The notes under the pieces were generated by a model, which saw nothing but the letters and a program-made list of their open reading frames with translations, made no database searches and was not told the origin of the DNA. A program made the position numbers and the translations under genes. Shown piece by piece: positions 47,136-57,447 of a stretch of DNA of 64,000 nt. The stretch's first letter is position 1, and each line of letters opens with the position of its first letter. This stretch comes from Alkalibacterium olivapovliticus (GTDB taxonomy: Bacteria > Bacillota > Bacilli > Lactobacillales > Carnobacteriaceae_A), in the NCBI RefSeq assembly GCF_003003275.1, contig NZ_PVTO01000001.1:62001-126000 (forward strand), given 5' to 3'.

Positions 47136-48584
47136 TTGTCTTTATACATTGGTTCTTTACTGATTGTACTGGTTGTTGCTAGTTTGGGTACAGCTTTAAG
47201 CCTGAACTTTTTTCAGGAATCAGCTGATCAGGACGGTGCCCCACTGACGGAAACAGTTACTGATTCGAACGGCGAAGAAATCACTCAAATTTCTGATTTT
47301 CAGCCGATCGAAGAACTCTATTCTATATTAATGACACAGTACTTGGAAGAGATTGACTCATCCACCCTTATTGAAGGGGCCTTGGAAGGGATGGCCGATG
47401 CTATTGAGGATCCGTACACTGAGTATCTGGATGAAGTAGAAGCATCATCGATGGATGAAGATATTCAAGGGTCATTTGAAGGGATAGGCGCAGAAGTTAT
47501 GAAAGAAGGCGAATATGTTCGAATCGTCTCTCCAATCGCCGGTTCACCAGCTGAAGAAGCTGGACTGATGCCCAATGACTATATTGTTGAAGTGGATAAT
47601 GAATCCGTTGCAGACTTGAACATTAATGAGGCAGTAGCTCTAATCAGAGGAGAACAGGGCTCTGACGTTGAATTACTGATTTTAAGAGGAGACAGCGAAT
47701 TTTCGATCACACTGACGCGAGATTCTATCCCGGTTGAGTCTGTCAGATTTGAACTGGATGAAAACCATCCGACTATCGGATATGTTCACATTACAAACTT
47801 TAATGTCCCAACATACGAAGAACTGGTCGTTGCGATTGAAGACCTTCAAAGTCAAGGCGCTGAACAATTCGTTTTTGATGTAAGAGGGAACCCTGGAGGC
47901 CTCCTGAACTCAGCTATACAGATTTCAAATATTTTCGTTGAAGACGGCGAACCTTTAATGCAGTCTCAAGGTAGAGATGAAGACCCATTTGTTTACACTG
48001 CAGATTCCGAGGAGTATGGGGACTTCAAGTTCACTGGTGAAAGTGTGCTGTTGATCGATGGTGGAAGTGCCAGTGCATCAGAGATACTAGCCGGAGCTAT
48101 GAGCCAGTCTGCTGATATCCCATTGATAGGGACATCAACTTTTGGAAAAGGGACAATACAGAATATTTTGCCTTTATCGGGGGACGGTGAAATCAAATTT
48201 ACCGCCGGAAGATGGTTGACTGCAGATGGAGATTGGGTAACTGAAGAAGCTATACAGCCTGATGTTGAAGTGGAAATGCCTGAATATCAGAATTTTCTGA
48301 TTATTAATCAGGAAGAGACTTACAATGAGGGTATGGTTTCTGAAGAAGTGGAAAATATCAATGGCATATTGGATGCTCTAGGTTACGATATCGGTGAAGT
48401 AGACAATTCATTTGATGGTGATACAGTTGAAGCTGTTGAAACATTCCAGAGTGAAAATGATCTGGAAACAAATGGTATTGTTGAAGGAGCTACCGCTACA
48501 GCTCTCATTGAGGCGTTGAGAGAACTGATCAGTGAAAATGATACCCAATATAATAGAGCTATAGAGTATCTGCTGGAGAATTAG
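47136..48584 (+). CDS. ctpA: C-terminal processing peptidase (S41, CtpA-like) with damaged or unusual start
   Basis: 482 residues from a TTG at 47136. Membrane helix (about 4-22), PDZ domain (about 95-175, SPAEEAGLMPNDYIVEVDNES), S41 protease with FDVRGNPGG, catalytic Ser in DGGSASASEILAGAM and Lys in STFGKGTIQ, then a C-terminal peptidoglycan-binding domain (about 405-465). Just upstream, GAGGA (47081-47085) precedes an ATG (47091) in the same frame whose second codon is TAA; the following codons read QEPNTQKQTKKVS and run into this frame. The ancestral start thus seems blocked, and the TTG used here has no good site. Confidence 0.85.
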   Translation: MSLYIGSLLIVLVVASLGTALSLNFFQESADQDGAPLTETVTDSNGEEITQISDFQPIEELYSILMTQYLEEIDSSTLIEGALEGMADAIEDPYTEYLDEVEASSMDEDIQGSFEGIGAEVMKEGEYVRIVSPIAGSPAEEAGLMPNDYIVEVDNESVADLNINEAVALIRGEQGSDVELLILRGDSEFSITLTRDSIPVESVRFELDENHPTIGYVHITNFNVPTYEELVVAIEDLQSQGAEQFVFDVRGNPGGLLNSAIQISNIFVEDGEPLMQSQGRDEDPFVYTADSEEYGDFKFTGESVLLIDGGSASASEILAGAMSQSADIPLIGTSTFGKGTIQNILPLSGDGEIKFTAGRWLTADGDWVTEEAIQPDVEVEMPEYQNFLIINQEETYNEGMVSEEVENINGILDALGYDIGEVDNSFDGDTVEAVETFQSENDLETNGIVEGATATALIEALRELISENDTQYNRAIEYLLEN

Positions 48585-48705
48585 CAGGTGAAATATGGAG
48601 AGAGGAGAAAAAGTGTGATTGTTAATCAAACTTATTTTCTTTCTCTCTCTTTTTTGGTGTAAAATATAAGTGTATAGCTATGAGTAAATGAGAGTAGGGA
48701 TAGCC

Positions 48706-49326
48706 ATGAGTGAATCTTCTTTTGAGCCGGGCAATGACCGATACGGCAGTCAAAACAGCAAAAGCAAACGAGGAAAAAAGAAAAGTTTTGCCCAGGAACT
48801 GGTCAGTACATTTCTTTATATTATTGTGATAACAGGAATATTTGTCGGTATTCGGACGTTTTTATTTGCGCCAGTGAGCGTTGAAGGAGACTCCATGAAT
48901 CCGACTCTGGAACATGAAGACCGTTTACTTTTAAACAAAGTATCCTCAGTTGACCGTTTTGACATTATTGTTTTTCCGGCTCCCGAAGATCCAGATAAGC
49001 AGTACATTAAGCGGGTAATCGGTGTACCAGGTGATCAAATTGATTACCGGAATCAGGAAATGTATGTCAATAATGAACTAATTGATGAATCATATGTTGA
49101 TTTAACTCAAGAGAGTGATGAAGTATCCGCTTACTATAATGGTGATTTCAGTTTACCTTCTTTACAGGGAGTTGAAGCAGTCCCTGAAGGAATGTTATTC
49201 GTTTTAGGTGATAATCGGATAAACTCAAAAGACAGTCGCTCCTTTGGGTTTGTTGAAGCGGAGACGGTTATTGGAGAAACAAGTCTGCGAATATGGCCAT
49301 TAAATCGAATCGGGTCAGTAGATTAA
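48706..49326 (+). CDS. lepB: Type I signal peptidase
   Basis: 206 residues. Cytoplasmic basic N terminus, one membrane helix (about 29-52), then the S26 domain: catalytic Ser in VEGDSMNPTLEHEDRLL, catalytic Lys in DKQYIKRVIGVPGD, and GDNRINSKDSRSFGFV. Removes signal peptides on the outer face of the membrane. ATG at 48706 after GTAGGGATAGCC; an upstream in-frame ATG at 48688 has no site. Confidence 0.93.
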   Translation: MSESSFEPGNDRYGSQNSKSKRGKKKSFAQELVSTFLYIIVITGIFVGIRTFLFAPVSVEGDSMNPTLEHEDRLLLNKVSSVDRFDIIVFPAPEDPDKQYIKRVIGVPGDQIDYRNQEMYVNNELIDESYVDLTQESDEVSAYYNGDFSLPSLQGVEAVPEGMLFVLGDNRINSKDSRSFGFVEAETVIGETSLRIWPLNRIGSVD

Positions 49327-49357
49327 TAGAAGTAAAAAATGAAAGAGGATTGATAAC

Positions 49358-50224
49358 GTGCCGATACAGTGGTATCCAGGTCATATGGCCAAAGCCAAAA
49401 GACAGTTTTTAGAAAAATTAAAATTAGTTGATGTCGTTTATGAATTAGTTGATGCACGCATCCCATATTCCAGTAAGAACCCGGACATTGAAAACATCAT
49501 AGGGGACAAGCCCCACATCATTATTCTGATGAAAAGCGATCTGGCTGATCCCAGACGAACAGGAGAATGGGTAAGGTATTACGAAGAAAAGGGAATACCG
49601 GCAATTTCAATCAACGCGAAAGAAGGTCAGGGACTGAAGGAAGTCCTGAAACTGACCAAGGAAGTTCTCAAACCATTCTTTGACAAAAGAGAGAGTAAGG
49701 GAATGAAGCCTCGTGCGTTACGAGCAGTGTGCGTAGGCATACCGAATGTCGGGAAGTCCACACTGATCAACCGCTTTGCCCGGAAAAACATTGCTCAGAC
49801 TGGAAACAGACCTGGTGTAACGAAAGCGCAGCAGTGGATAAAATATGGTAAAGAGCTTGAACTGCTGGACACTCCCGGTATACTATGGCCGAAGTTTGAA
49901 GATCAGGAAGTTGGAAGAAAGCTCGCTGTAACAGGTGCAATTAAAGATGCCTTACTGCATCTGGATGACATAGCCTTATATGCGATGGCTTACCTGAAGA
50001 AAGCCTATCCCCTTGCATTGACAGAACGTTACAATTTAGATGAAAGTCAGGAAAAGGAAGAAACCCTGCCTGAATTATTAATGTCCATCTCTCACAAAAG
50101 AGGATTTAAAGACGATTATGACCGGGCAGCTAAAACGGTGATCTACGAATTAAGAAATGGACAGTTAGGAAGAATTACATTTGAGAGACCAGAAGATATC
50201 GGAAAAGAAAACACAGACAGTTAA
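49358..50224 (+). CDS. rbgA: Ribosome biogenesis GTPase RbgA (YlqF)
   Basis: 288 residues, circularly permuted GTPase order: G4-like LMKSDLAD first (about 57-64), then G1 GIPNVGKST and G3 LLDTPGILWP. Starts MPIQWYPGHMAKAKR, the family N terminus. Needed for late 50S assembly. The G4 motif has Met in place of the usual Asn (NKxD to MKSD), to be noted. GTG start with GAGGATTG. rnhB overlaps its end by 44 bases, the classic ylqF-rnhB pair. Confidence 0.94.
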   Translation: MPIQWYPGHMAKAKRQFLEKLKLVDVVYELVDARIPYSSKNPDIENIIGDKPHIIILMKSDLADPRRTGEWVRYYEEKGIPAISINAKEGQGLKEVLKLTKEVLKPFFDKRESKGMKPRALRAVCVGIPNVGKSTLINRFARKNIAQTGNRPGVTKAQQWIKYGKELELLDTPGILWPKFEDQEVGRKLAVTGAIKDALLHLDDIALYAMAYLKKAYPLALTERYNLDESQEKEETLPELLMSISHKRGFKDDYDRAAKTVIYELRNGQLGRITFERPEDIGKENTDS

Positions 50225-50978
50225 GCAAATCAGAGAAGTTTTAATGGCTGCTGATACTCTTGAAAGAAGTCTGTTGAAAGACCTGGAACAGGATCAGCGC
50301 GCCGGTGTACAGAGTGCGTTGAAAAGCTGGAAGCTTAAAAAAGCAAAACAGGCGAAGCTTCTGGAGCAATTTGATGTGATGCAGGCGTACGAGAAAAATG
50401 CACGTACAAAAGGCAAGGTTATGATAGCAGGCGTCGATGAAGTTGGTAGAGGACCATTAGCTGGTCCTGTTGTATCTGCAGCGGTTATTTTACCTGAAGA
50501 TGCAGCATTAGTCGGCATTAACGATTCAAAACAGTTGAGCTTAAAGGACCGGGAGTATTGGGCCTCTAAGATTAAAGAACAGGCTATAGCTATCCGCTAC
50601 TCGATTGTTTCAGCAGAAGACATCGATCGTCTGAACATTTATCAGGCGACGAGATTATCGATGAAGCAGTCTGTCATGAATTTGTCAGTTCAACCTGACC
50701 ATGTCCTGATCGATGCCATGCACATTGATATTCCGTATTCACAGGAGAAAATCATTAAAGGGGATGCCAAGAGTATATCGATTGCAGCTGCATCGATTAT
50801 AGCCAAGGTCATCAGAGACAATCTAATGAAAGAGTACGATGAACTCTATCCCGGGTACGGATTCAGTAAAAATGCGGGTTATGGAACAAAAGAACATTTA
50901 GAAGGATTAAAAAGACTGGGCCCGACGCCTATACACAGGAAATCATTCAGTCCAGTCAGTTCCTATTATATAAATTAA
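50181..50978 (+). CDS. rnhB: Ribonuclease HII
   Basis: 265 residues. Cleaves RNA in RNA:DNA hybrids and at single ribonucleotides. Active site: IAGVDEVGRGPLAGPVV (D, E), later LIDAMHID (D) and SIIAKVIRD (D). The N-terminal extension (TVKQIREVLMAADTLERS) is of the Bacilli type. TTG start at 50181 is chosen because the extension needs it and AGGA lies about 10 bases upstream; ATG at 50244 would cut into the extension. Confidence 0.92.
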   Translation: MRDQKISEKKTQTVKQIREVLMAADTLERSLLKDLEQDQRAGVQSALKSWKLKKAKQAKLLEQFDVMQAYEKNARTKGKVMIAGVDEVGRGPLAGPVVSAAVILPEDAALVGINDSKQLSLKDREYWASKIKEQAIAIRYSIVSAEDIDRLNIYQATRLSMKQSVMNLSVQPDHVLIDAMHIDIPYSQEKIIKGDAKSISIAAASIIAKVIRDNLMKEYDELYPGYGFSKNAGYGTKEHLEGLKRLGPTPIHRKSFSPVSSYYIN

Positions 50979-51053
50979 CGATTTTTTTCATGAGTTTTTA
51001 TCTATTTCGATAATGAGATAGATAAGAACTTTTTTATATTGGAGGAATTTTTA

Positions 51054-51938
51054 ATGGAGTGGTCAGAAGAAGAAATAACCTTATTCACACTAGCGCATTA
51101 CCCTTATTTAACCTATAAGGAAAAATGGACATTAGCGTGTGAACGTATTGTGACGCTGAGTGGTTTTAGTCAGAATTGTGTCGGAAAAGCGACCGTCAAC
51201 AGAAAAAAACGGGCTTCTTTTTTGCGTTATGAAAAAAATATACCTATAATGCAACTAACCGAGCAGTATGAGAAACTGTCTATCCGGTATTTATCGATCC
51301 TGTCTCCGCTTTATCCTAGTCAGCTGAGGCATTCGTATGAACCTCCGCTGGTGCTGTTCTACAGTGGACAGCTATCTCTGTTGTCTTTGACTTTATTAGG
51401 CGTTGTCGGGGCCAGAGAATGCACGCCTTATGCGCAATTGGCACTTAATGTTCTGCTGCCCGATCTGGCAGATTCAGGCATTGGGATTGTCAGTGGCTTA
51501 GCCAAAGGTGTCGATGGCCTCGCTCACCAGTATGCAGTGTCAAGTGAGCAGCCGACGATTGCAGTAATCGGCACAGGACTGGACCGTGTCTATCCTACAA
51601 TGCACAGTAGTCTCCAGCAGGAAATGACCGAAAGTCAGCTGGTTATTACGGAATATCCTCTTGGCACTCCACCTAAAAAACACCATTTTCCTGCGCGCAA
51701 TCGAATTATAGCGGGGTTATCCAGAGGTGTATTAGTCATTGAAGCCAGGAAAAGAAGCGGAAGTCTGATCACTGCCCGTATGGCATTAGAGGAAGGAAGA
51801 GACGTGTTCGCAGTGCCTGGTTCAATAGTAAGTGAGTTGTCTGAAGGGTGTAATGATCTGATAAAAGCCGGTGCTATCCCCTGTTCATCAGGTAAGGATA
51901 TATTGGACGAATGGAACTTCGAAATAGTGAACAAATGA
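51054..51938 (+). CDS. dprA: DNA processing protein DprA/Smf
   Basis: 294 residues. Rossmann-like domain with GVVGARECTPYAQLALNVL, GIVSGLAKGVDGLAHQYA, AVIGTGLDRVYP, HHFPARNRIIAGLSRGVLVIEARKRSGSLITARMALEEGRDVFAVPGS. Loads RecA onto incoming single-stranded DNA in transformation. ATG at 51054 follows GGAGGA; an earlier TTG is part of that site. The gene implies a remnant or functional competence system elsewhere. Confidence 0.92.
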   Translation: MEWSEEEITLFTLAHYPYLTYKEKWTLACERIVTLSGFSQNCVGKATVNRKKRASFLRYEKNIPIMQLTEQYEKLSIRYLSILSPLYPSQLRHSYEPPLVLFYSGQLSLLSLTLLGVVGARECTPYAQLALNVLLPDLADSGIGIVSGLAKGVDGLAHQYAVSSEQPTIAVIGTGLDRVYPTMHSSLQQEMTESQLVITEYPLGTPPKKHHFPARNRIIAGLSRGVLVIEARKRSGSLITARMALEEGRDVFAVPGSIVSELSEGCNDLIKAGAIPCSSGKDILDEWNFEIVNK

Positions 51939-52079
51939 ACTTTAAATCTATTTCAAAGTTGACAAATCCATTTCATATGGCATATGATGGTAAACGATTC
52001 TTTGATTTAAAGGGTTTGTCCCAGAATTTCAGAGAAATACCTCGTAAAAGGAACGTAAAATAAGGGAGGAGCCTGCTAC

Positions 52080-54149
52080 TTGGCTTTTAAATATCTAGTA
52101 ATAGTAGAATCGCCTGCTAAGGCAAAAACAATTGAAAAATATCTTGGACGAAATTATAAAGTGGTGGCCAGTTTAGGTCATATTCGTGATCTGCCTAAAA
52201 GTCGTATGGGCGTGGATTTTGAAAACAATTACGAACCAGATTACATTACCATCCGTGGTAAAGGTCCAGTCATCAAAGAACTGAAGAAACATGCAAAAAA
52301 GGCTGAAAAAGTCTTTCTCGCAGCTGACCCGGACAGAGAAGGGGAAGCTATTGCATGGCATTTAAGTTTTCTGCTGGATTTGGACAACACAGAATTGAAC
52401 CGTGTTGTATTCAATGAAATCACAAAAGATGCTGTAAAAAATGCATTGAAAAACCCCAGACGTTTAAATGAAGATTTAATAGATTCTCAACAGGCTAGAC
52501 GAATCCTGGACCGCATCGTGGGTTATCAGATCAGTCCATTGTTATGGAAGAAAGTGAAACGTGGACTGAGTGCCGGACGTGTCCAATCTGTTGCTCTGAA
52601 AATGATTTGCGACAGAGAAAAAGAAATTAAAGACTTTAATCCCGAAGAATACTGGTCACTTGATGCTAATTTTCTTAAAAAACGCACTAAGTTCAAAGCA
52701 AGCTACTATGGCCTGAATGGTAAGAAAAGTGATTTGCCAAATGACGAAGCTGTTCAGAAGGTTCTGAAAAAGCTGGATCAAGATGGCGATTTTGATGTAC
52801 GTAAAGTAGTCAAAAAAGAACGTAAACGAAATCCTCATCCTGCCTTTACAACGAGTAGCCTGCAACAGGAAGCTGCCGGTAAGATCAATTTCAGAACGCG
52901 TAAAACCATGATGACTGCTCAACAGTTGTATGAGGGAATCTCATTAGGTAGAGGAGGAGCGGTCGGTCTGATCACCTACATGCGTACCGACTCGACTCGT
53001 TTGTCAGATACCGCTAAAGCAGAAGCCAATGAGCTGATCATCAGCGAGTACGGCAAAGAGTACGCTGCGACTACTACTAAAGCTTTGAAAAATAAAAGTG
53101 GAGCTCAGGATGCACACGAGGCAATAAGACCGACCAGTGCTGCAAGAAAGCCCGATGATATTAAACAGTACCTAAGCAAAGATCAGTTTAAACTCTATCA
53201 GCTGATCTGGTCTCGCTTTATTGCCAGTCAGATGAAACCGGCTGTCTATGACACGATGCGTGTTGATATCGAACAGAATGAGGTCATGTTCAGAGCTAAT
53301 GGATCCAAAGTGAAATTTAAAGGGTATCAGATGGTTTACTCTGAAGCTAAAAAAGAAAAAGATAATATGCTTCCTGATCTTGTGGAAGGGGATGTGATCA
53401 AGCTTGAATCACTGGAGCCAAGTCAGCATTTCACACAGCCACCAGCACGGTTCAGTGAAGCGACCTTGATCAAGTCTCTTGAAGAAAATGGAGTTGGGAG
53501 ACCATCTACCTACGCACCGACGCTTGAAACAATTCAAAGACGGTACTATGTTACGCTTAAAAACAAACGATTTGAGCCCACCGAGCTAGGAGGAATTGTC
53601 AATGAAATCATTGGCGAGTTCTTCCCTAACATCGTGGATGTCAACTTTACTGCCAGCATGGAAAAAGATCTGGATGCTGTTGAAGAAGGCAAAAAAGAAT
53701 GGGTCGAGCTGATCGATCAATTCTATCAACCGTTCAAAAAAGAAGTGACGATTGCTGAGAAAGAACTCGAAGAGGTTGAAATAGAAGATGAACCGGCAGG
53801 ATTCGATTGTGAAAAATGTGGATCACCTATGGTCATTAAGATGGGCAGATATGGAAAATTCTTTGCCTGTTCTAATTTTCCGGATTGCCGTAACACCAAA
53901 GCAATCGTTAAAAAAATAGGCGTTACTTGTCCTTTATGTAAAAAAGGAGAAGTGGTTGAACGTAAATCCAAGAAAAATAGAATTTTTTACGGATGTGAAC
54001 ATTATCCGGAATGTGAATTCACTTCATGGGATAAACCCATTGGACGAGACTGTCCGAAGTGTGAACACTACCTGGTTGAAAAAATTACTAAGAAACAAAG
54101 TCAGGTCAAATGTTCAAATTGTGATTATGAAGAGGCCCTTCAGAAATAA
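52080..54149 (+). CDS. topA: DNA topoisomerase I
   Basis: 689 residues, type IA. Toprim domain with [16 protein letters not shown] and [15 protein letters not shown], active-site Tyr in [15 protein letters not shown], and three C-terminal zinc ribbons ([37 protein letters not shown]). Relaxes negative supercoils. TTG start with GGGAGGAG 9 bases upstream. Follows dprA at the position seen throughout Firmicutes. Confidence 0.97.
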   Translation: MAFKYLVIVESPAKAKTIEKYLGRNYKVVASLGHIRDLPKSRMGVDFENNYEPDYITIRGKGPVIKELKKHAKKAEKVFLAADPDREGEAIAWHLSFLLDLDNTELNRVVFNEITKDAVKNALKNPRRLNEDLIDSQQARRILDRIVGYQISPLLWKKVKRGLSAGRVQSVALKMICDREKEIKDFNPEEYWSLDANFLKKRTKFKASYYGLNGKKSDLPNDEAVQKVLKKLDQDGDFDVRKVVKKERKRNPHPAFTTSSLQQEAAGKINFRTRKTMMTAQQLYEGISLGRGGAVGLITYMRTDSTRLSDTAKAEANELIISEYGKEYAATTTKALKNKSGAQDAHEAIRPTSAARKPDDIKQYLSKDQFKLYQLIWSRFIASQMKPAVYDTMRVDIEQNEVMFRANGSKVKFKGYQMVYSEAKKEKDNMLPDLVEGDVIKLESLEPSQHFTQPPARFSEATLIKSLEENGVGRPSTYAPTLETIQRRYYVTLKNKRFEPTELGGIVNEIIGEFFPNIVDVNFTASMEKDLDAVEEGKKEWVELIDQFYQPFKKEVTIAEKELEEVEIEDEPAGFDCEKCGSPMVIKMGRYGKFFACSNFPDCRNTKAIVKKIGVTCPLCKKGEVVERKSKKNRIFYGCEHYPECEFTSWDKPIGRDCPKCEHYLVEKITKKQSQVKCSNCDYEEALQK

Positions 54150-54178
54150 ACTAATACTATACTCAGTTTATATAGCTT

Positions 54179-54229
54179 TAAAAAGATCTCTCGTCCCTTT
54201 AAACATTGTGGGTGGGAGATTTTTTTTGA
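54179..54229 (+). terminator. Terminator of topA
   Basis: AAAGATCTCTCGTCCC paired with GGGTGGGAGATTTTTTTT, imperfect stem and T8. Confidence 0.75.
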
Positions 54230-54317
54230 GCGATCTATGATATGAAACAAATCTGTCTCTGGCCCCATGTCCAAAGAGAATGATTGTGGTAGAATAGAGG
54301 ATGGAAGGTGAGATTTG

Positions 54318-55220
54318 ATGGATAATAAATGGATGCAGTTGTTTTCTGATTACTTGAACAATGAACGGCACTACTCGGCACACACCAATCAGGCGTATAT
54401 GGATGATATAAAAGCATTTGAGGCTTTTTTAAGCGAAACAGGAGACGAAGACTTTCTCTCTGTCAATTTGTCGGATGCCCGTATTTATCTGAGCCATTTA
54501 ACGGACAAAAAATACGCCAGAGCTTCAATCTCCCGCAAAATATCCAGTCTTCGGGCGTTTTATCAGTTTATGCTGAATAATGAAATCGTGTCGGATAACC
54601 CGTTTTCTTATCTTCATGTGAAAAAACGAGGGTCAAGACTGCCTACCTTTTTTTATGAAAAAGAAATGACGGCCTTGTTTGAAGCTGCAGATGGGGATAA
54701 ACCGTTGGATTATCGTAATCAGTCAATACTTGAATTACTGTATGGCACTGGAATTCGTGTCAGTGAATGCCAGGGAATCCGAATCGATGATGTCGACTTT
54801 TCAATGGGCATGCTGTTTGTAAAAGGAAAAGGAAATAAAGAGCGGTATATTCCGTTTGGACACTATGCAAGTGAGGCTATGAAAGCTTACCTGACTGAGG
54901 GCCGGGCCGTGGTCATGACTAAATACACTAAAGAGCATGACTTTTTATTTATCAATCATCATGGGGACCAGATCACTCAAAACGGTATTCATTATGTACT
55001 GAATCAGCTCATCAAAAAGAGCAGTTTAACTAATAAAATTTCACCTCATATGCTAAGGCACACATTTGCCACTCATCTATTAAATAACGGAGCAGATATC
55101 AGGACCGTACAGGAACTGCTTGGACATAAAAGCCTGTCATCAACACAGGTCTACACGCATGTGACGACGGAGCATTTACAGAAAGATTATGATGCCTATC
55201 ACCCAAGAGCTAGGGGATAA
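54318..55220 (+). CDS. xerC: Tyrosine recombinase XerC
   Basis: 300 residues. N-terminal SAM-like DNA-binding domain (YLNNERHYSAHTNQAYMDDIKAFE) and catalytic domain with Arg in YGTGIRVSEC, HMLRHTFATH (His, Arg), LGHKSLSSTQVYTHV (His and nucleophile Tyr). Resolves chromosome dimers at dif with XerD. ATG at 54318 behind AAGGTGAG; a TTG immediately before it was not used. hslVU follow, so the xerC/codV-hslV-hslU order of Bacilli is kept. Confidence 0.95.
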   Translation: MDNKWMQLFSDYLNNERHYSAHTNQAYMDDIKAFEAFLSETGDEDFLSVNLSDARIYLSHLTDKKYARASISRKISSLRAFYQFMLNNEIVSDNPFSYLHVKKRGSRLPTFFYEKEMTALFEAADGDKPLDYRNQSILELLYGTGIRVSECQGIRIDDVDFSMGMLFVKGKGNKERYIPFGHYASEAMKAYLTEGRAVVMTKYTKEHDFLFINHHGDQITQNGIHYVLNQLIKKSSLTNKISPHMLRHTFATHLLNNGADIRTVQELLGHKSLSSTQVYTHVTTEHLQKDYDAYHPRARG

Positions 55221-55229
55221 GATTATTTT

Positions 55230-55328
55230 ATGACTAAACTGGAAAGAAAGAATGACTATTTCAAGCAAATCTTACAGAGTGCTAATAATTTGAACACACT
55301 GCTTTACATTGAGAGAAAAAGAGATTAA
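55230..55328 (+). CDS. Possible 32-residue peptide between xerC and hslV
   Basis: Short frame starting MTKLERKNDYFKQIL and ending YIERKRD, ATG at 55230, only a distant GGGG as site. Charged, helical in appearance. Little supports it beyond position; may be chance. Confidence 0.2.
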   Translation: MTKLERKNDYFKQILQSANNLNTLLYIERKRD

Positions 55329-55393
55329 ATTGGATAAGGAACAACTTATTTGTCGTCATCAATTAATTTATAATTCAATACGGAGGGTTCAAT

Positions 55394-55933
55394 ATGGTAG
55401 AATTTCATGCAACCACGATTCTAGCCATTCAGCACAACGGTGAATGTGCAATGGCAGGAGATGGACAGGTAACGATGGGTGAACAGATCGTTATGAAAGG
55501 GACAGCGCGTAAAGTCCGTAAAATATATAATAATGAAGTACTTGTCGGATTTGCGGGTAGTGTAGCAGATGCATTTACTCTTGAAGAAAAATTTGAGGGA
55601 TACCTCAATCAGTATAATGGCAATCTAATGCGTGCTGCCGTGGAACTCGCTAAAGAATGGCGCACGGATAAAATGATGAAAAATCTGGAAGCCTTGCTGA
55701 TCGTTATGAACAAGGAACAAATGCTGCTGATCTCTGGTAATGGAGAAGTGATTCAGCCGGATGATGGCATATTGGGGATCGGTTCAGGCGGAAATTTCGC
55801 ATTATCTGCAGCCAGAGCGTTGAAGAAATACGGAAAAGACTTGTCAGCAGAAGTCATTGCGAAAGACAGTCTGACCATTGCCGCGGATATCTGCGTTTAC
55901 ACTAACCATAATATCGTTACTGAAAAATTGTAA
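55394..55933 (+). CDS. hslV: ATP-dependent protease subunit HslV (ClpQ)
   Basis: 179 residues. Proteasome-like peptidase; after removal of MVEFHA the mature N terminus is Thr7 ([10 protein letters not shown]). [51 protein letters not shown] are typical. CGGAGGG site. Works with HslU, encoded 13 bases downstream. Confidence 0.96.
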   Translation: MVEFHATTILAIQHNGECAMAGDGQVTMGEQIVMKGTARKVRKIYNNEVLVGFAGSVADAFTLEEKFEGYLNQYNGNLMRAAVELAKEWRTDKMMKNLEALLIVMNKEQMLLISGNGEVIQPDDGILGIGSGGNFALSAARALKKYGKDLSAEVIAKDSLTIAADICVYTNHNIVTEKL

Positions 55934-55946
55934 GGAGAATGTATAG

Positions 55947-57374
55947 ATGAGAGCTAGAAATGATTTAACACCAAGAGAAATAGTCACACGACTAGATGAA
56001 TACATCGTCGGACAAAAGGATGCCAAAAAGGCTGTTGCGGTCGCACTAAGAAATCGCTACCGTCGATTAAAGCTGGATGACGACATGCAGAAGGAGATCA
56101 CCCCTAAAAACATTCTTATGATTGGGGCTACTGGTATCGGGAAAACAGAAATCGCCAGACGTTTGGCAGCTATCGTGGATGCGCCGTTTCTTAAAGTAGA
56201 AGCGACGAAATTTACAGAAGTCGGCTATATTGGGCGGGATGTCGAATCAATGGTCAGAGACTTGACTGAGTCCTCTATTCAGATTGTTAGAGACGAGTAC
56301 CGAAAAAACGTCAGAGGACGTGCTGAAAAGAGAGCAATTGACCGTGTTGCCAAAGCACTTGCTCCCGGAATCAAAAAAGAAAAAACCGGCTACGATAATA
56401 ACCCATTAGCTGGCATGTTCAAGGGCATGGGAGTGGATCCCAACCAGTTTGCTCAAAATAATGAAGATGATGAAGAAGAAACAGTCACAACAGAAATCTC
56501 TTCAAAACGGGCAGAACTGAAAGAACAAATTGCTAAGGGCGTACTGGACAGTCGTGAAGTTGAAATCAAAGTCCAGGAAAAGAAAAAAACGACACCAAAC
56601 CCAATGAGTGCGCCAATGGAATCTATGGGGATCGATTTATCTGAAACCTTAGGGCAACTGACTCCGACTAAGAAAGTTAAACGTAAAGTCACAGTTAAAG
56701 AAGCGGTTGAACTCTTTACTGAAGAAGAAGCTGATAAACTGATTAATCAGGAAGACATTAATGCGGATGCAGTCCATTTAACTGAAAACTCTGGGATCAT
56801 CTTCATTGACGAAATCGATAAAATCACTTCTAAGGGTGGACAAAATAGCGGGCAAGTCTCACGTGAAGGTGTCCAGAGAGACATTTTACCCATTGTTGAA
56901 GGATCGAGTGTCCGTACGAAATATGGGACAGTGAACACTGATCATATCCTCTTTATCGGATCTGGGGCATTCCATTTGTCTAAGCCCAGCGATCTGATTC
57001 CTGAGCTTCAGGGGCGTTTCCCGATTCGTGTGGAACTGCAGGACTTGACGAAAGACGACTTTGTGAAAATTCTGACTGAGCCGCAAAATGCGCTGATTAA
57101 ACAGTACCGTGCACTTCTGGATACAGAAAATATCGAAGTGATTTTTACAATGGAAGCTATTGAGAAAATTGCCGAGATTGCATTCGACGTGAATGAATCC
57201 ACCGATAATATCGGAGCCAGACGTCTGCACACGATACTTGAGCGACTGCTGGAAGATCTTCTGTTCGAATCACCTGACATGAGTATGGGCGAAGTGAAAA
57301 TCACTCAAAAATATGTCGAAGACAAAATCGGACACATTGTTGAAGATAAAGACTTAAGTCGCTATATCTTATAA
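55947..57374 (+). CDS. hslU: HslU (ClpY) ATPase subunit
   Basis: 475 residues, AAA+ unfoldase. [31 protein letters not shown], Walker [24 protein letters not shown] pore loop, I domain about 140-245, Walker [11 protein letters not shown], and [16 protein letters not shown] sensor 2. C-terminal DLSRYIL inserts in HslV. AAGGAGAATG site. codY, often next in Bacilli, is not here; a terminator follows instead. Confidence 0.96.
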   Translation: MRARNDLTPREIVTRLDEYIVGQKDAKKAVAVALRNRYRRLKLDDDMQKEITPKNILMIGATGIGKTEIARRLAAIVDAPFLKVEATKFTEVGYIGRDVESMVRDLTESSIQIVRDEYRKNVRGRAEKRAIDRVAKALAPGIKKEKTGYDNNPLAGMFKGMGVDPNQFAQNNEDDEEETVTTEISSKRAELKEQIAKGVLDSREVEIKVQEKKKTTPNPMSAPMESMGIDLSETLGQLTPTKKVKRKVTVKEAVELFTEEEADKLINQEDINADAVHLTENSGIIFIDEIDKITSKGGQNSGQVSREGVQRDILPIVEGSSVRTKYGTVNTDHILFIGSGAFHLSKPSDLIPELQGRFPIRVELQDLTKDDFVKILTEPQNALIKQYRALLDTENIEVIFTMEAIEKIAEIAFDVNESTDNIGARRLHTILERLLEDLLFESPDMSMGEVKITQKYVEDKIGHIVEDKDLSRYIL

Positions 57375-57385
57375 AAGTAAGCAAA

Positions 57386-57440
57386 TAAAAAACAGCCTCC
57401 TTAACCAGTCAGATCATCGACTGGTTAAGGAGGCTGTTCT
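57386..57440. terminator. Bidirectional terminator between hslU and plsY
   Basis: AACAGCCTCCTTAACCAGTC and GACTGGTTAAGGAGGCTGTT form a perfect 20-bp stem, flanked by A on the left and T on the right. Confidence 0.9.
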
Positions 57441-57447
57441 CAAGCTG

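Noticed and set aside
47136-48584. Calling ctpA a pseudogene
   Set aside because: Apart from the stop at codon 2 of the presumed native start, the frame is intact with all catalytic residues, so a working alternative start cannot be excluded.
53956-54240. Second forward frame at the 3' end of topA
   Set aside because: Shadow of the zinc-ribbon coding region in another frame; topA is intact and conserved there.
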